Source: an uncultured Anaerolineae bacterium
GTDB taxonomy: Bacteria > Chloroflexota > Anaerolineae > JACIWP01
DNA: 40,836 nt
Assembly (NCBI GenBank): GCA_938049385.1
Contig: CALIBQ010000047.1
Span: 1 to 40,836, forward strand
Direction of reading: 5' to 3'
Part shown: positions 33,487-40,836 of the stretch, in pieces
Layout of the letters: the number at the start of each line of letters is the position of its first letter
Position numbering within the stretch: position 1 is the stretch's first letter
Translations under genes and position numbers: made by a program
The notes under the pieces: generated by a model
The model's database searches: none
What the model saw: the letters and a program-made list of their open reading frames with translations, nothing else
What the model was told of the DNA's origin: nothing

Positions 33487-36400
33487 TTGCCGCCTCGCTT
33501 GGGTGGCTTGCCGGGTACGCTGGTGACGATGCGCGAGCGCGCCGGCGTCTTGCTTGTGCCAGCCGGCTTCGGGATGGCCGGCGGTTCGGCAGATGTATCC
33601 GCAGTCCTGCCGCGCCGGCGCTTTGGCTCCGCCGGCGGCTGTTCCTCAACGGGCACAGAAGCGGCCGGCGGTGCTTCGATCTCCAGGTTCAACTGTGTAG
33701 CCTCGGCCGGCTTTTTGCGTCCCTTCTTGGCCGGCGCCGGCGGGGGCGGCTCTTTGGGTTCGGGGGCCGGCGGCGCGCTCTTCTTTGTCCGCTTCGGCGC
33801 GGCGGGGGCGGTTTGCTCGACAGCCGCGGCGGACTTTTTCTGCCGCTTGGCCTTGGCCGACGCGGGCGCGGCTTCTGCCGCCGGCTCGCTCTTCTTTCTC
33901 ACGCGTGTGCGGGGTCTTTCGGCCGTCGGGGCCGGTGCGGCGGCTTCAGCCGCTAACTCTGACGCCTCTTTCTTGCGGCTTCTGGCGCGGGCTGGTGCGG
34001 CTGGCTCATCGGCCGGCGCCGGCGGAACGGGCGTTTTCCGTGCGCGGCGGGCTGGCGCGGCCTCTGCTGGAGCTTGCTCTGCGGCGGAAGGCGCCGGCGG
34101 CAGGATGACCATGCCGGCCAGTGGGTCTTTCATTTCTACCTCACAGACCGCTTTCCCCTGCGCGGTGCGCGCCGCCTGCGGTATCTCTGCCGCCGACCGG
34201 CAGATGGCGCGGCCTTTCTGGGTCACCAGGATGATCTCATCCCTGGGACCGATGATGCCGGCCGCGACGACGGGGCCTGTGCGGGTGTTGGGGCGCATAG
34301 AGAGCAGGCCGGCACCGTAGCGCTTCTGCAGTGGATACTCGCTGATGGGCGTCCGTTTGGCACTGCCGCGGGCGGTGACCAGCAGTACCTGTCCATCCGG
34401 CCGCGTGATGCCCATGCCCACCACATGCGCGTCGTCCCCCAGCTTGATGCCGGCCACCCCGGCGGCCGGCAGTCCCATGGGGCGTACCTCTTCCTGCTCG
34501 AAGCAGATGACCAGGCCCTGGCTGGTGCACAGGTACACCGGCTCAGTGCCCTGTGTCCATGCGGCCGCGATGACCCTGTCGTCGCTGGCCAGGCCCATGA
34601 TAGTGGTCAATCCCTTGCCGGCGGCGCCCAGGACATCCTCGACGGTAACGCGTTTGACGCGGCCGAGGGCGGATGCAAGGAAAATGTAGCCGGTGGGAGG
34701 CTCATCTTCGGAAAATGCCGGCAGGGACACCAGCGCGACCGGCTCTACCTCCTCATGGGTGTTGAGCAGTTCCCCCAGCGAGGCGGCGGAGCCGAAGGAA
34801 TCGGGGATGCGGTGTGTGGGGATGAGGGCCGCGCGGCCGTCGGGGGTGACGAACAGCACTTCGCCGGTAGAGGGTGCCACTGCGGCGGCGCGCAGGCCGG
34901 CGTCCGCCCCTTCGGGAAGCTGGCCGGGCTTTCGGCCCTGCCAGGCACTGCGCCAAATTTTGCCGCCGGCGGCCATCACCAGCACATCTTCCTCCTGCAC
35001 CAGCTCGCGGGCGGTCACCAGCTCGGTGGTGCGCTCCACGAGTTGGGTGCGGCGCTCATCGCCGAATTTCTCCTTGATGGCCATCAGCTCCGCCTTGATG
35101 ACGCCCAGCATTTTGCGCGGATCGCGCAGAAGCCCTTCCAGGTAGGCGATGGTCGCCAGTGTCTGTTGATAGTCCTCGCGGATTTTCTTCTGCTCCAGCG
35201 CCGCCAGCCGGCGGAGCGCCATGTCCAGGATGGCCTGCGCCTGAATCTCCGTCAGCTTGAATTTGCGGATGAGGTTTTCGCGGGCGGTGTCCGCCGTGCG
35301 GGAGCTTCGGATGGTCTGGATGACCTCGTCGAGGTGGTCGAGGGCAATCAGCAGGCCTTGCAGGATGTGGGCCTGCCGGCGGGCACGTTCGAGGTCGAAC
35401 TCGGTGCGCCGGCGCACCACCTCCCGGCGGTGCTCTAGGTAATGCCACAGCGCTCTTTTCAAGGAAAGTGTGCGGGGCTCGCCGTCTACCAGCGCCAGGA
35501 TATGCACGCCGAAAGTGCTTTGCAAAGGGGTCAGCTTATAGAGCTGAGCCAGCACCTCTTTCGGGTCTACGGCACGGGTCAGCTCGATGACCAGACGCAT
35601 GCCCTGGCGGTCCGATTCGTCGCGCAGATCGGCAATGCCCTCGATGCGGCCCTCCCGCACCAGCTCAGCGATGCGCTCCACCAGGCGGGTCTTGTTGACC
35701 TGGTAGGGAAGCTCGGTGACGACCAGCCGGCTTCTGTTGCGGGACATGGGCTCGACATGCACCCGCGCCTGCACGGTGAATTTGCCGCGCCCCACAGCAT
35801 AAGCGGCTTTGATGACATCCACCCGGCTCCCTTCTTCCTCGCCGTAGCGGTAGACGATGCCGCCGGTGGGGAAGTCCGGTCCCTTGATGAACTGCATCAG
35901 CTCCTCGACCGTGATATCGTCCACCTTGTCGTAATGATCAATCATGAAGGCCAGGGCATCGCATACCTCGCCCAGGTTGTGGGGCGGGACGTTGGTGGTC
36001 ATGCCGACGGCGATGCCGGCGGCGCCGTTGACCAGAAAGTTAGGGACGGCGCTGGGGAGCACGGCCGGCTCTTCCAGCGTGCCGTCGAAGTTGGGCAGGA
36101 AAGGCACGGTCTGCTTCTCGATGTCCGCCAGCATTTCCATAGCGATGGGATGGAGGCGTGCCTCGGTGTAGCGCATGGCTGCCGGCTCATCCCCATCAAT
36201 GGAGCCGAAGTTGCCCTGCCCATCCACCAGCGGGTAGCGCATGGAGAAATCCTGCGCCATGCGCACCATGCTTTCATAGACCGCGGCGTCGCCGTGCGGA
36301 TGGTATTTGCCCAACACTTCGCCGACGATGCGGGCGCTCTTGCGGTAGGGCTTGTCGGGGGTGAGCTTCATGTCGTACATGGCATAGAGGATGCGGCGGT

Positions 36401-36527
36401 GCACCGGCTTGAGGCCGTCGCGCACATCGGGCAGGGCTCGGGACACGATAACGCTCATGGCGTAATCGAGGTAGGAGTCCTGCATCTCCTGGTTGATGTC
36501 AATCTGCCGCACTGTGCCGATTTCCAC
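33483..36527 (-). CDS. gyrA: DNA gyrase/topoisomerase IV subunit A with a long basic C-terminal tail
   Basis: About 1014 residues; GyrA is normally about 820-900. The breakage-rejoining domain is complete: [46 protein letters not shown] and the active-site Tyr120 in MRYTEARL. The C-terminal beta-pinwheel runs to about residue 810. The GyrA box (QRRGGKG type) is not clearly present; the equivalent place reads WQGRKPG, so topoisomerase IV ParC is possible. Residues about 811-1014 are an Ala/Pro/Glu-rich tail with Lys/Arg clusters ([22 protein letters not shown]), likely disordered and DNA-binding. Start: a GTG at 36527 with perfect AGGAGG 9 bases upstream is preferred over the longer open frame. 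Confidence 0.92.
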   Translation of the reverse strand: MEIGTVRQIDINQEMQDSYLDYAMSVIVSRALPDVRDGLKPVHRRILYAMYDMKLTPDKPYRKSARIVGEVLGKYHPHGDAAVYESMVRMAQDFSMRYPLVDGQGNFGSIDGDEPAAMRYTEARLHPIAMEMLADIEKQTVPFLPNFDGTLEEPAVLPSAVPNFLVNGAAGIAVGMTTNVPPHNLGEVCDALAFMIDHYDKVDDITVEELMQFIKGPDFPTGGIVYRYGEEEGSRVDVIKAAYAVGRGKFTVQARVHVEPMSRNRSRLVVTELPYQVNKTRLVERIAELVREGRIEGIADLRDESDRQGMRLVIELTRAVDPKEVLAQLYKLTPLQSTFGVHILALVDGEPRTLSLKRALWHYLEHRREVVRRRTEFDLERARRQAHILQGLLIALDHLDEVIQTIRSSRTADTARENLIRKFKLTEIQAQAILDMALRRLAALEQKKIREDYQQTLATIAYLEGLLRDPRKMLGVIKAELMAIKEKFGDERRTQLVERTTELVTARELVQEEDVLVMAAGGKIWRSAWQGRKPGQLPEGADAGLRAAAVAPSTGEVLFVTPDGRAALIPTHRIPDSFGSAASLGELLNTHEEVEPVALVSLPAFSEDEPPTGYIFLASALGRVKRVTVEDVLGAAGKGLTTIMGLASDDRVIAAAWTQGTEPVYLCTSQGLVICFEQEEVRPMGLPAAGVAGIKLGDDAHVVGMGITRPDGQVLLVTARGSAKRTPISEYPLQKRYGAGLLSMRPNTRTGPVVAAGIIGPRDEIILVTQKGRAICRSAAEIPQAARTAQGKAVCEVEMKDPLAGMVILPPAPSAAEQAPAEAAPARRARKTPVPPAPADEPAAPARARSRKKEASELAAEAAAPAPTAERPRTRVRKKSEPAAEAAPASAKAKRQKKSAAAVEQTAPAAPKRTKKSAPPAPEPKEPPPPAPAKKGRKKPAEATQLNLEIEAPPAASVPVEEQPPAEPKRRRGRTADTSAEPPAIPKPAGTSKTPARSRIVTSVPGKPPKRGGK

Positions 36528-36591
36528 TGCACGTTCCTCCTGATAGGCCGGCGTCAGAATGATATGAGGGCCGGCGGTACTATATTCCCTC

Positions 36592-36620
36592 TTGCCAGAG
36601 AGCGGCACTCATGCTATAAT
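36592..36620 (+). promoter_or_regulatory. Promoter of the GAF histidine kinase
   Basis: TTGCCA (36592-36597), 17-base spacer and TATAAT (36615-36620), about 75 bases upstream of the kinase start. Confidence 0.75.
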
Positions 36621-36643
36621 CCCTGGCAGATGCTGAACTTGTC

Positions 36644-36663
36644 CTGTCAGGAAGGCCTGACAG
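36644..36663 (+). repeat. Hairpin in the leader of the GAF histidine kinase
   Basis: CTGTCAGG-AAGG-CCTGACAG, a perfect 8-bp stem with a 4-base loop, between the promoter and the ribosome site AGAGGAG. It could be an operator or an RNA control element. Confidence 0.55.
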
Positions 36664-36693
36664 TCCGCCCCATGACAAGAGGAGATAACTGAG

Positions 36694-37959
36694 TTGGAGA
36701 CAACCTCGAACTCTTTACAGATGCGTCTTGCTCGGCTCCAGCGAGTGGTGGAGATCAGCCTGACGCTCAACTCCACCCTCGAGCTTGAATCCCTGTTAGA
36801 GCTCATCATCCAGAACGCCCAAGAAATCACGCATACGGAAGGTGCTTCCATTTTACTCTTAGATAAAGAAACGGGCGAATTACGCTTCCGTGCCGCGACG
36901 GGTCAGAAGAAGGATGCGCTCCCGCCTATATCGGTGCCGCTGGACGGCAGTGTGGCCGGCTACATCGTGCGCACCGGCATGCCCTTGATGATTCCCGACG
37001 TGAGCCAGGACCCCCGTTTCGGCGGGCAGGTGGACGCGGCTATTGACTTCAAGACGCGCTCCATCCTCGGCGTGCCCTTGATGGTGAAGGACCGGGTCAT
37101 CGGGGTGCTGGAGGTAGTGAATAAGATCGGCGATGTGCCCTTTGACGAGGAGGACGCCTACATCCTCACCACCATGGCGGCGCAGGCGGCCATCGCTTTG
37201 GAGAACAGCCGGCTCATCACCGAACTGCAGAACGCCTATCGCGAGCTGAACCAGCTCGATCAGTTGAAAAGCGAGTTTATCGCCATCGCTTCGCATGAGC
37301 TTCGCACGCCCCTCTCGGTCATCCTCGGCTATGTGACCTTCTTGCAGAGCGAGGCTACCGGGGAACTGCGCGATCAACTGGACGTGGTAGTACGCAGTGC
37401 CCTGCGCCTGCGCGATCTGATTGATGACATGATCAACCTGCGCCATATTGAGGCCGGCCAGGTCGAGCTGGAGCCGCGTGCTTGCGATGCGGCGAAGTTG
37501 GTGCGGGATGTGGCCGGCGAGTTCCAGCGCCTAGCAGAAAGCAAGCGCCAGTCTTTTATCGTCAAGCTTCCGGAGGCCCCGGTCGAGGCCTTCTGGGATG
37601 CAGAGAAGATTCGCCTGGCGCTGGCCAACATCATCTCCAATGCCGTCAAGTTCACCCCCGAAGAGGGGCGCATCGAAATTGCCCTCATTCCTCCTTCCGA
37701 TGACGAGATCGCGGTTGCCGTGCGGGACACTGGCATTGGCATCGAGGAGAAGGACCTCAAACGCATTTTCGACCGCTTTTATCAGGCCGGCTCGGCCTAT
37801 ACCCGCCAGTTCGAGGGCATGGGCCTGGGCCTTTCCATTGCCAAGAGCCTGTTCGAGATTCACCACGGCCGCATTGATGTGGAGAGCAGGCCGGGGAAGG
37901 GGAGTACTTTCACCGTGCGTCTGCCGCGGCGGCTGGTGATTCGGCCGGCCGCAAAATAG
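36694..37959 (+). CDS. GAF-domain sensor histidine kinase
   Basis: 421 residues starting at TTG with AGAGGAG upstream. A GAF sensor domain (about 25-175; GVPLMVKDRVIGVLEVVN) and a coiled linker are followed by HisKA (FIAIASHELRTPLSVILGYV), N-box NIISNAVKFTPEEG, G1 DTGIGIE, F-box FDRFYQAG and G2 GMGLGLSIAKS. No transmembrane helix, so the stimulus is cytoplasmic. No response regulator is adjacent. Divergent from gyrA. Its 3' end overlaps the -10 box of an antisense promoter. Confidence 0.92.
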   Translation: METTSNSLQMRLARLQRVVEISLTLNSTLELESLLELIIQNAQEITHTEGASILLLDKETGELRFRAATGQKKDALPPISVPLDGSVAGYIVRTGMPLMIPDVSQDPRFGGQVDAAIDFKTRSILGVPLMVKDRVIGVLEVVNKIGDVPFDEEDAYILTTMAAQAAIALENSRLITELQNAYRELNQLDQLKSEFIAIASHELRTPLSVILGYVTFLQSEATGELRDQLDVVVRSALRLRDLIDDMINLRHIEAGQVELEPRACDAAKLVRDVAGEFQRLAESKRQSFIVKLPEAPVEAFWDAEKIRLALANIISNAVKFTPEEGRIEIALIPPSDDEIAVAVRDTGIGIEEKDLKRIFDRFYQAGSAYTRQFEGMGLGLSIAKSLFEIHHGRIDVESRPGKGSTFTVRLPRRLVIRPAAK

Positions 37960-37986
37960 TATAGCGCGCTCCTTCACCGCTGTCAA
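37958..37986 (-). promoter_or_regulatory. Consensus promoter pointing antisense into the kinase gene
   Basis: Minus-strand TTGACA (37986-37981), exactly 17 bases, TATACT (37963-37958). The -10 box overlaps the kinase stop codon. No minus-strand gene starts close by; the next in that direction is gyrA, about 1.4 kb away. Confidence 0.7.
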
Positions 37987-37993
37987 ACGAATA

Positions 37994-38007
37994 CGAACAT
38001 ATGTTCG
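37994..38007. promoter_or_regulatory. LexA/SOS-box-like palindrome
   Basis: CGAACATATGTTCG is a perfect 14-base palindrome and fits the Gram-positive SOS box CGAACRNRYGTTYG exactly. It lies 7 bases upstream of the -35 box of the antisense promoter at 37958-37986, and about 70 bases upstream of the -35 box of the superoxide reductase promoter. Confidence 0.6.
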
Positions 38008-38077
38008 ACCATTTGGGCTGATGTCAGCAGGTGGTAGTTACCTTGCTGTTGGCTGTCACGGCCACCAAAATACCCAT

Positions 38078-38105
38078 TTGCTAACAATCAGAATTGCTAT
38101 ATAAT
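38078..38105 (+). promoter_or_regulatory. Promoter of the superoxide reductase gene
   Basis: TTGCTA (38078-38083), 16-base spacer and TATAAT (38100-38105), about 70 bases upstream of the ATG. Confidence 0.65.
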
Positions 38106-38176
38106 ATGGCATGGATTTTCGCGTGCGGCGCATATGCCGAAACCCCGAGTTTTCCACACTAAAGGAGGTTGGCGCG

Positions 38177-38572
38177 ATGGCAGGATTCGGAGATTTGTTT
38201 CAGGCGGCGGATTGGAAGAAGGAAAAGCACGCGCCGGTGATTGACTGCCCCGATACCGTCAAGGCCGGCGAGTTTTTCCAGGTGACCCTCACGGTAGGGA
38301 AGGAGATCCCGCATCCCAACACCACGGAACATCACATCCGCTGGATCGAGCTGTATTTCCATCCCGAGGGGGATAAGTTCCCGTACCAAATCGGCCATTT
38401 TGAGTTCACCGCGCATGGGGAGTCAACGCAGGGGCCGAACACTGGGCCGGCGTACACCCATCCGCAGGTCGTCGCCAGCCTTAAGGTGGACAAGGCCGGC
38501 ACGCTCTACGCCTCCTCGTACTGCAACATCCACGGTCTGTGGCAGAGCGAGAAGGCGATTAAGGTGGAATAG
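38177..38572 (+). CDS. Superoxide reductase (neelaredoxin/desulfoferrodoxin family)
   Basis: 131-residue iron enzyme that reduces superoxide to hydrogen peroxide in anaerobes. Iron ligands of the catalytic centre are visible: His in EKHAPVI, His residues in HPNTTEHHIRW, and the Cys and His of YCNIHG. The N-terminal Cys4 desulforedoxin domain is absent, so this is the one-iron (class II) type. The ATG at 38177 has AAAGGAGG about 8 bases upstream; the frame is open further upstream but lacks a ribosome site. It has its own promoter and a strong terminator. Confidence 0.92.
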   Translation: MAGFGDLFQAADWKKEKHAPVIDCPDTVKAGEFFQVTLTVGKEIPHPNTTEHHIRWIELYFHPEGDKFPYQIGHFEFTAHGESTQGPNTGPAYTHPQVVASLKVDKAGTLYASSYCNIHGLWQSEKAIKVE

Positions 38573-38591
38573 ACCGTCTCTGAGAATGCAG

Positions 38592-38619
38592 CAGGCCGCC
38601 GCGATCTCGCGGCGGCCTG
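38592..38619. terminator. Bidirectional-type terminator between superoxide reductase and prfB
   Basis: CAGGCCGCCGCGA pairs perfectly with TCGCGGCGGCCTG, giving a very stable stem, followed on the plus strand by TTGGTTTGT. It lies between two convergent genes (stops at 38572 and 38642) and could serve both. Confidence 0.85.
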
Positions 38620-38641
38620 TTGGTTTGTCCCGGAAGCGGGA

Positions 38642-39761
38642 TTACGCGGCGGTTTCTGCGAAGCGCAGATAGGCGTCAATGAATTCGTCAATCTCACCGT
38701 CGAGCACGGCATCGGTATTGCCCGTCTCGTAACCGGTGCGCAGGTCCTTCACCAGTTGGTAGGGATGAAGCACGTACGAGCGGATCTGGTTGCCCCAGCC
38801 GGCCTCCACATGCTTGCCCTTCAGACGCGCCTGCTCCTCCTCATGTTTCTGTTGCTCCAGCTCATACAAGCGGGCGCGCAGGATGCGCATGGCAGTCTCC
38901 TTGTTTTGGAGCTGGGAGCGCTCGTTCTGGCATGCTACCACAATGCCAGTGGGAATATGCACGATGCGCACGGCGGTCGAGTTCTTCTGCACATTCTGCC
39001 CGCCGGCGCCGGACGAGCGGAAGACGTCAATGCGCAGGTCCTTCGGGTCAATCACTATATCAATGTCATCTTCCAGCTCAGGCATGACCTCGACGAGGGC
39101 GAAGCTGGTATGCCGGCGGTGGTTGGCATCGAAGGGGGAGAGGCGGACCAAGCGGTGCACACCGCGCTCCGCCTTGAGGTAGCCGTAGGCATACGGCCCT
39201 TCGACGCGGATGGTAACGCTCTTGATGCCGGTTTCCTCACCCTCGGTCATGTCCAGGATTTCGGTCTTGAACCCTCGGCGCTCGCACCAGCGCAGGTACA
39301 TGCGCATCAGCATGCTGGCCCAGTCGGTGGCCTCGGTACCGCCGGCGCCGGCGTGTATCGCCAGGATGGCGTTCTTGGCATCGTGCTCGCCGGACATGAG
39401 CAGTTCGAACTCACGTTTGCGCAGGCGGCTTTCCAGTGCTAGGGTTTCCTGTTCCAATTCCTCGAGAAAGTTCGGCTCGAGTTCTTCCTCCCCTTCCTCG
39501 GCCAGCGCGACCAGCTCATACAGGTCATGCACCGCCTTTTGGAAGCTGTCCCATTCCTCGACATCCTCGCGCAGGCGGGCCAGCTCTTTGCTCAGCCGCT
39601 GGGCGCGCGCCGGGTCATCCCAGACATCCGGCGCAGAGACTTCTTTCTCCAGTTCGATGATGCGCCGCTTCTTGCCGGCCTGGTCAAAGACGCACCTGTA
39701 GGGTCTGGATTCGCTCTTCCAGCTCTGCTAAACGAGCCCTCAATTCGGAAATAGCAGGCAT
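38642..39761 (-). CDS. prfB: Peptide chain release factor 2, with programmed +1 frameshift
   Basis: Full-length RF2 (about 372 residues) is encoded in two frames. The first starts at ATG 39761 (GGAGG 6 bases upstream; MPAISELRARLAELEE) and stops at TGA 39686-39684 after CGT CTT. A +1 slip at CTT leads into DQAGKKRRIIELEKEVSAPDVWDDP and on into the main frame. The catalytic GGQ loop (SSGAGGQNVQKNSTAV), the stop-codon-recognition region SPFDAN and the HTSFA block identify RF2, which releases peptides at UGA and UAA. The in-frame UGA lets RF2 level control its own synthesis. It follows ftsY by about 20 bases. The 296-residue open frame from 39532 alone would miss the N-terminal domain. Confidence 0.95.
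39683..39697 (-). promoter_or_regulatory. Programmed +1 frameshift site of prfB
   Basis: AGGTG (39697-39693), 3 bases, then CTTTGAC (39689-39683). This has the same layout as the E. coli site, in which a Shine-Dalgarno-like AGGGGG sits 3 bases before CTT TGA C. Confidence 0.93.
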
Positions 39762-39788
39762 ATTCATCCTCCATGTAGCTACAGAAAT

Positions 39789-40715
39789 TTATTCGTTGCC
39801 GTTCTGATCGAAAAGGCCGGCGACGAAAAGCTGGGGGTCGAACTCCGCCCAATCCTCCAGCTTCTCGCCTGTGCCGACAAAGCGCACACCGACGCCCAGC
39901 TCCCGCACAATGGGGAAGACAATGCCTCCCTTGGCGGTGCCGTCCAGTTTGGCCAGCACGATGCCGGTTACCCCGACGGTGTCCTTGAAATGACGGGCCT
40001 GGGCCAGGCCGTTCTGCCCGGTAGTGGCATCAATGACCAGGAGCGTCTCATGGGGGGCGCGGTGCACCTGTTTGGCGGCGACGCCCCGCACCTTGGCCAG
40101 CTCCTGCATCAGGTTATATTTGGTGTGGAGCCGGCCGGCGGTGTCAATGATCAGCATGTCTGCCCCGCGCGCTTGACAGGCCCGGATGGCATCATAGGTT
40201 ACTGCGCCGGGGTCGGCGCCCGGCTGATGGGCGATCACATCCACCCCGACACGCTCACCCCAGATTTTCAACTGGTCAATGGCGGCGGCGCGAAAGGTAT
40301 CCGCGGCGGCCAGGATGACCTTGCGGCCGCGCTGTTTGTAATAGTATGCCATCTTGCCGATGCTGGTGGTCTTGCCGGAGCCGTTGACGCCTACCACCAG
40401 GATGACGGTCAGCAGGCGGGGTTCGTCCACCACCGACGGCGCGCCCTGCTGGAGCATAGCGATGAGCCGCTCCCGCAGTGCGCGATCTACATCCGCCGGC
40501 GTGCGCAGTTTGCCGGCCTCCGCCTGCCGGCGCAGGTCTTCCACCAGCTCGGTGGTGATGTCCACGCCCACATCGGCCTGGATGAGCAGTTCCTCCAGCT
40601 CGTCCCAGGCCTCAGGCGTCAGGGTACTGCCGGCCAACAGTTGGCGTATGCGGCCGAAGAATGACTGTCGGGTGCGCGCCAGCCCATCCTGTATGGTCTT
40701 GGGTCGTCCGAACAA
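39789..40715 (-). CDS. ftsY: Signal recognition particle receptor FtsY
   Basis: 308-residue GTPase, the membrane-targeting receptor for the signal recognition particle. N domain ([19 protein letters not shown]) and G domain with [15 protein letters not shown] (G1), [18 protein letters not shown] (G3), [10 protein letters not shown] (G4-like) and [11 protein letters not shown] near the end. There is almost no acidic A domain, as in other short FtsY proteins. I choose the TTG at 40715, because AAGGAG lies 6 bases upstream and the longer open frame crosses the promoter. First gene of ftsY-prfB. Confidence 0.94.
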   Translation of the reverse strand: MFGRPKTIQDGLARTRQSFFGRIRQLLAGSTLTPEAWDELEELLIQADVGVDITTELVEDLRRQAEAGKLRTPADVDRALRERLIAMLQQGAPSVVDEPRLLTVILVVGVNGSGKTTSIGKMAYYYKQRGRKVILAAADTFRAAAIDQLKIWGERVGVDVIAHQPGADPGAVTYDAIRACQARGADMLIIDTAGRLHTKYNLMQELAKVRGVAAKQVHRAPHETLLVIDATTGQNGLAQARHFKDTVGVTGIVLAKLDGTAKGGIVFPIVRELGVGVRFVGTGEKLEDWAEFDPQLFVAGLFDQNGNE

Positions 40716-40752
40716 TGCTTGCTCCTTATGTCCTTGCAGATTGCAATCTGAT

Positions 40753-40781
40753 ATTATACACGAGGGTGGGGGAAACTCCAA
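40753..40781 (-). promoter_or_regulatory. Promoter of ftsY-prfB
   Basis: Minus-strand TTGGAG (40781-40776), 17-base spacer and TATAAT (40758-40753), about 40 bases upstream of the TTG start. Bases 40782-40836 at the window edge show no gene that I can support. Confidence 0.7.
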
Positions 40782-40836
40782 AGAAAAGAGAAGGGAGCAA
40801 AAGGTCAAGATTATCATTCGATTTGCGGGTATTGGC

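Noticed and set aside
34074-36692. Two long plus-strand open frames (454 and 416 codons) opposite gyrA
   Set aside because: They mirror gyrA codon use, match no known family, and have no supporting start signals.
39592-39852. 86-codon minus-strand open frame upstream of the main prfB frame as a separate gene
   Set aside because: It is not the frame that encodes the RF2 N-terminus; the correct start at 39761 plus the +1 shift explains the region.
40791-40836. Possible plus-strand gene start at the right edge (IIIRFAGIG-like translation)
   Set aside because: No ATG, GTG or TTG start is in place and the sequence ends too soon to judge.

Overview
The window looks like a chromosomal segment of an anaerobic bacterium, most likely a member of the Chloroflexota (Anaerolineae-like). 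The reasons are indirect. The DNA is GC-rich and saturated with the palindrome GCCGGC. Lipoproteins and surface proteins carry long Thr/Pro linkers. Some secreted proteins end in a hydrophobic Pro-Leu-rich tail. Anaerobic enzymes are present (2-oxoacid:ferredoxin oxidoreductase, superoxide reductase), and there are Gram-positive-type regulatory signals (11-bp-period Pho box, LexA-like box). No rRNA, tRNA, CRISPR array or complete insertion sequence was found.

1-6.2 kb (+): a fermentation operon. It holds a 5'-truncated phosphate acyltransferase, adenosine deaminase, a P-loop protein, a second phosphate acyltransferase, and a four-subunit 2-oxoacid:ferredoxin oxidoreductase (ferredoxin, alpha, beta, gamma). 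Together these could turn branched-chain 2-oxoacids into acyl-CoA and acyl-phosphate while reducing ferredoxin. The gamma subunit is frameshifted near its 3' end. 6.2-10.1 kb (-): a secretion operon of two cohesin-like proteins and an S8 (subtilisin-like) protease, with a near-consensus promoter. 10.1-10.5 kb: no gene, but several strong hairpins. 10.5-13.8 kb (-): nusB, tatA, a TatA-TatC fusion and a cyclic 2,3-diphosphoglycerate synthetase-like protein. 13.9-17.6 kb: a secreted beta-propeller/M15-peptidase fusion (-), divergent from rpsU (+), which has an attenuator-like leader and is followed by a membrane-anchored HExxH protein.

17.6-20.5 kb (-): two histidine kinases. 20.6-22.5 kb (-): an AT-richer, GCCGGC-poor patch carrying a broken membrane glycosyltransferase-like gene. 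22.5-32.1 kb (-): a complete phosphate-starvation locus, pstS2-phoB-phoR-pstS-pstC-pstA-pstB, ending in a translationally coupled glycoside-hydrolase lipoprotein. A four-repeat Pho box precedes pstS. 32.2-36.5 kb (-): gyrA with a long basic tail, a zinc-ribbon/cold-shock protein and a solitary DNA methyltransferase, joined by 4-base overlaps. 36.7-38.6 kb (+): a GAF histidine kinase and a superoxide reductase. Between them lies a LexA-like palindrome beside a consensus promoter that points back through the kinase toward gyrA. 38.6-40.7 kb (-): ftsY and prfB, the latter with the classical programmed +1 frameshift.

The observations most worth following up are the LexA-like box with its antisense promoter, the Pho box, the GCCGGC over-representation and its absence from the 20.6-22.5 kb patch, the TatA-TatC and propeller-M15 fusions, the cohesin/protease operon, and the multi-hairpin element at 10.33-10.43 kb.
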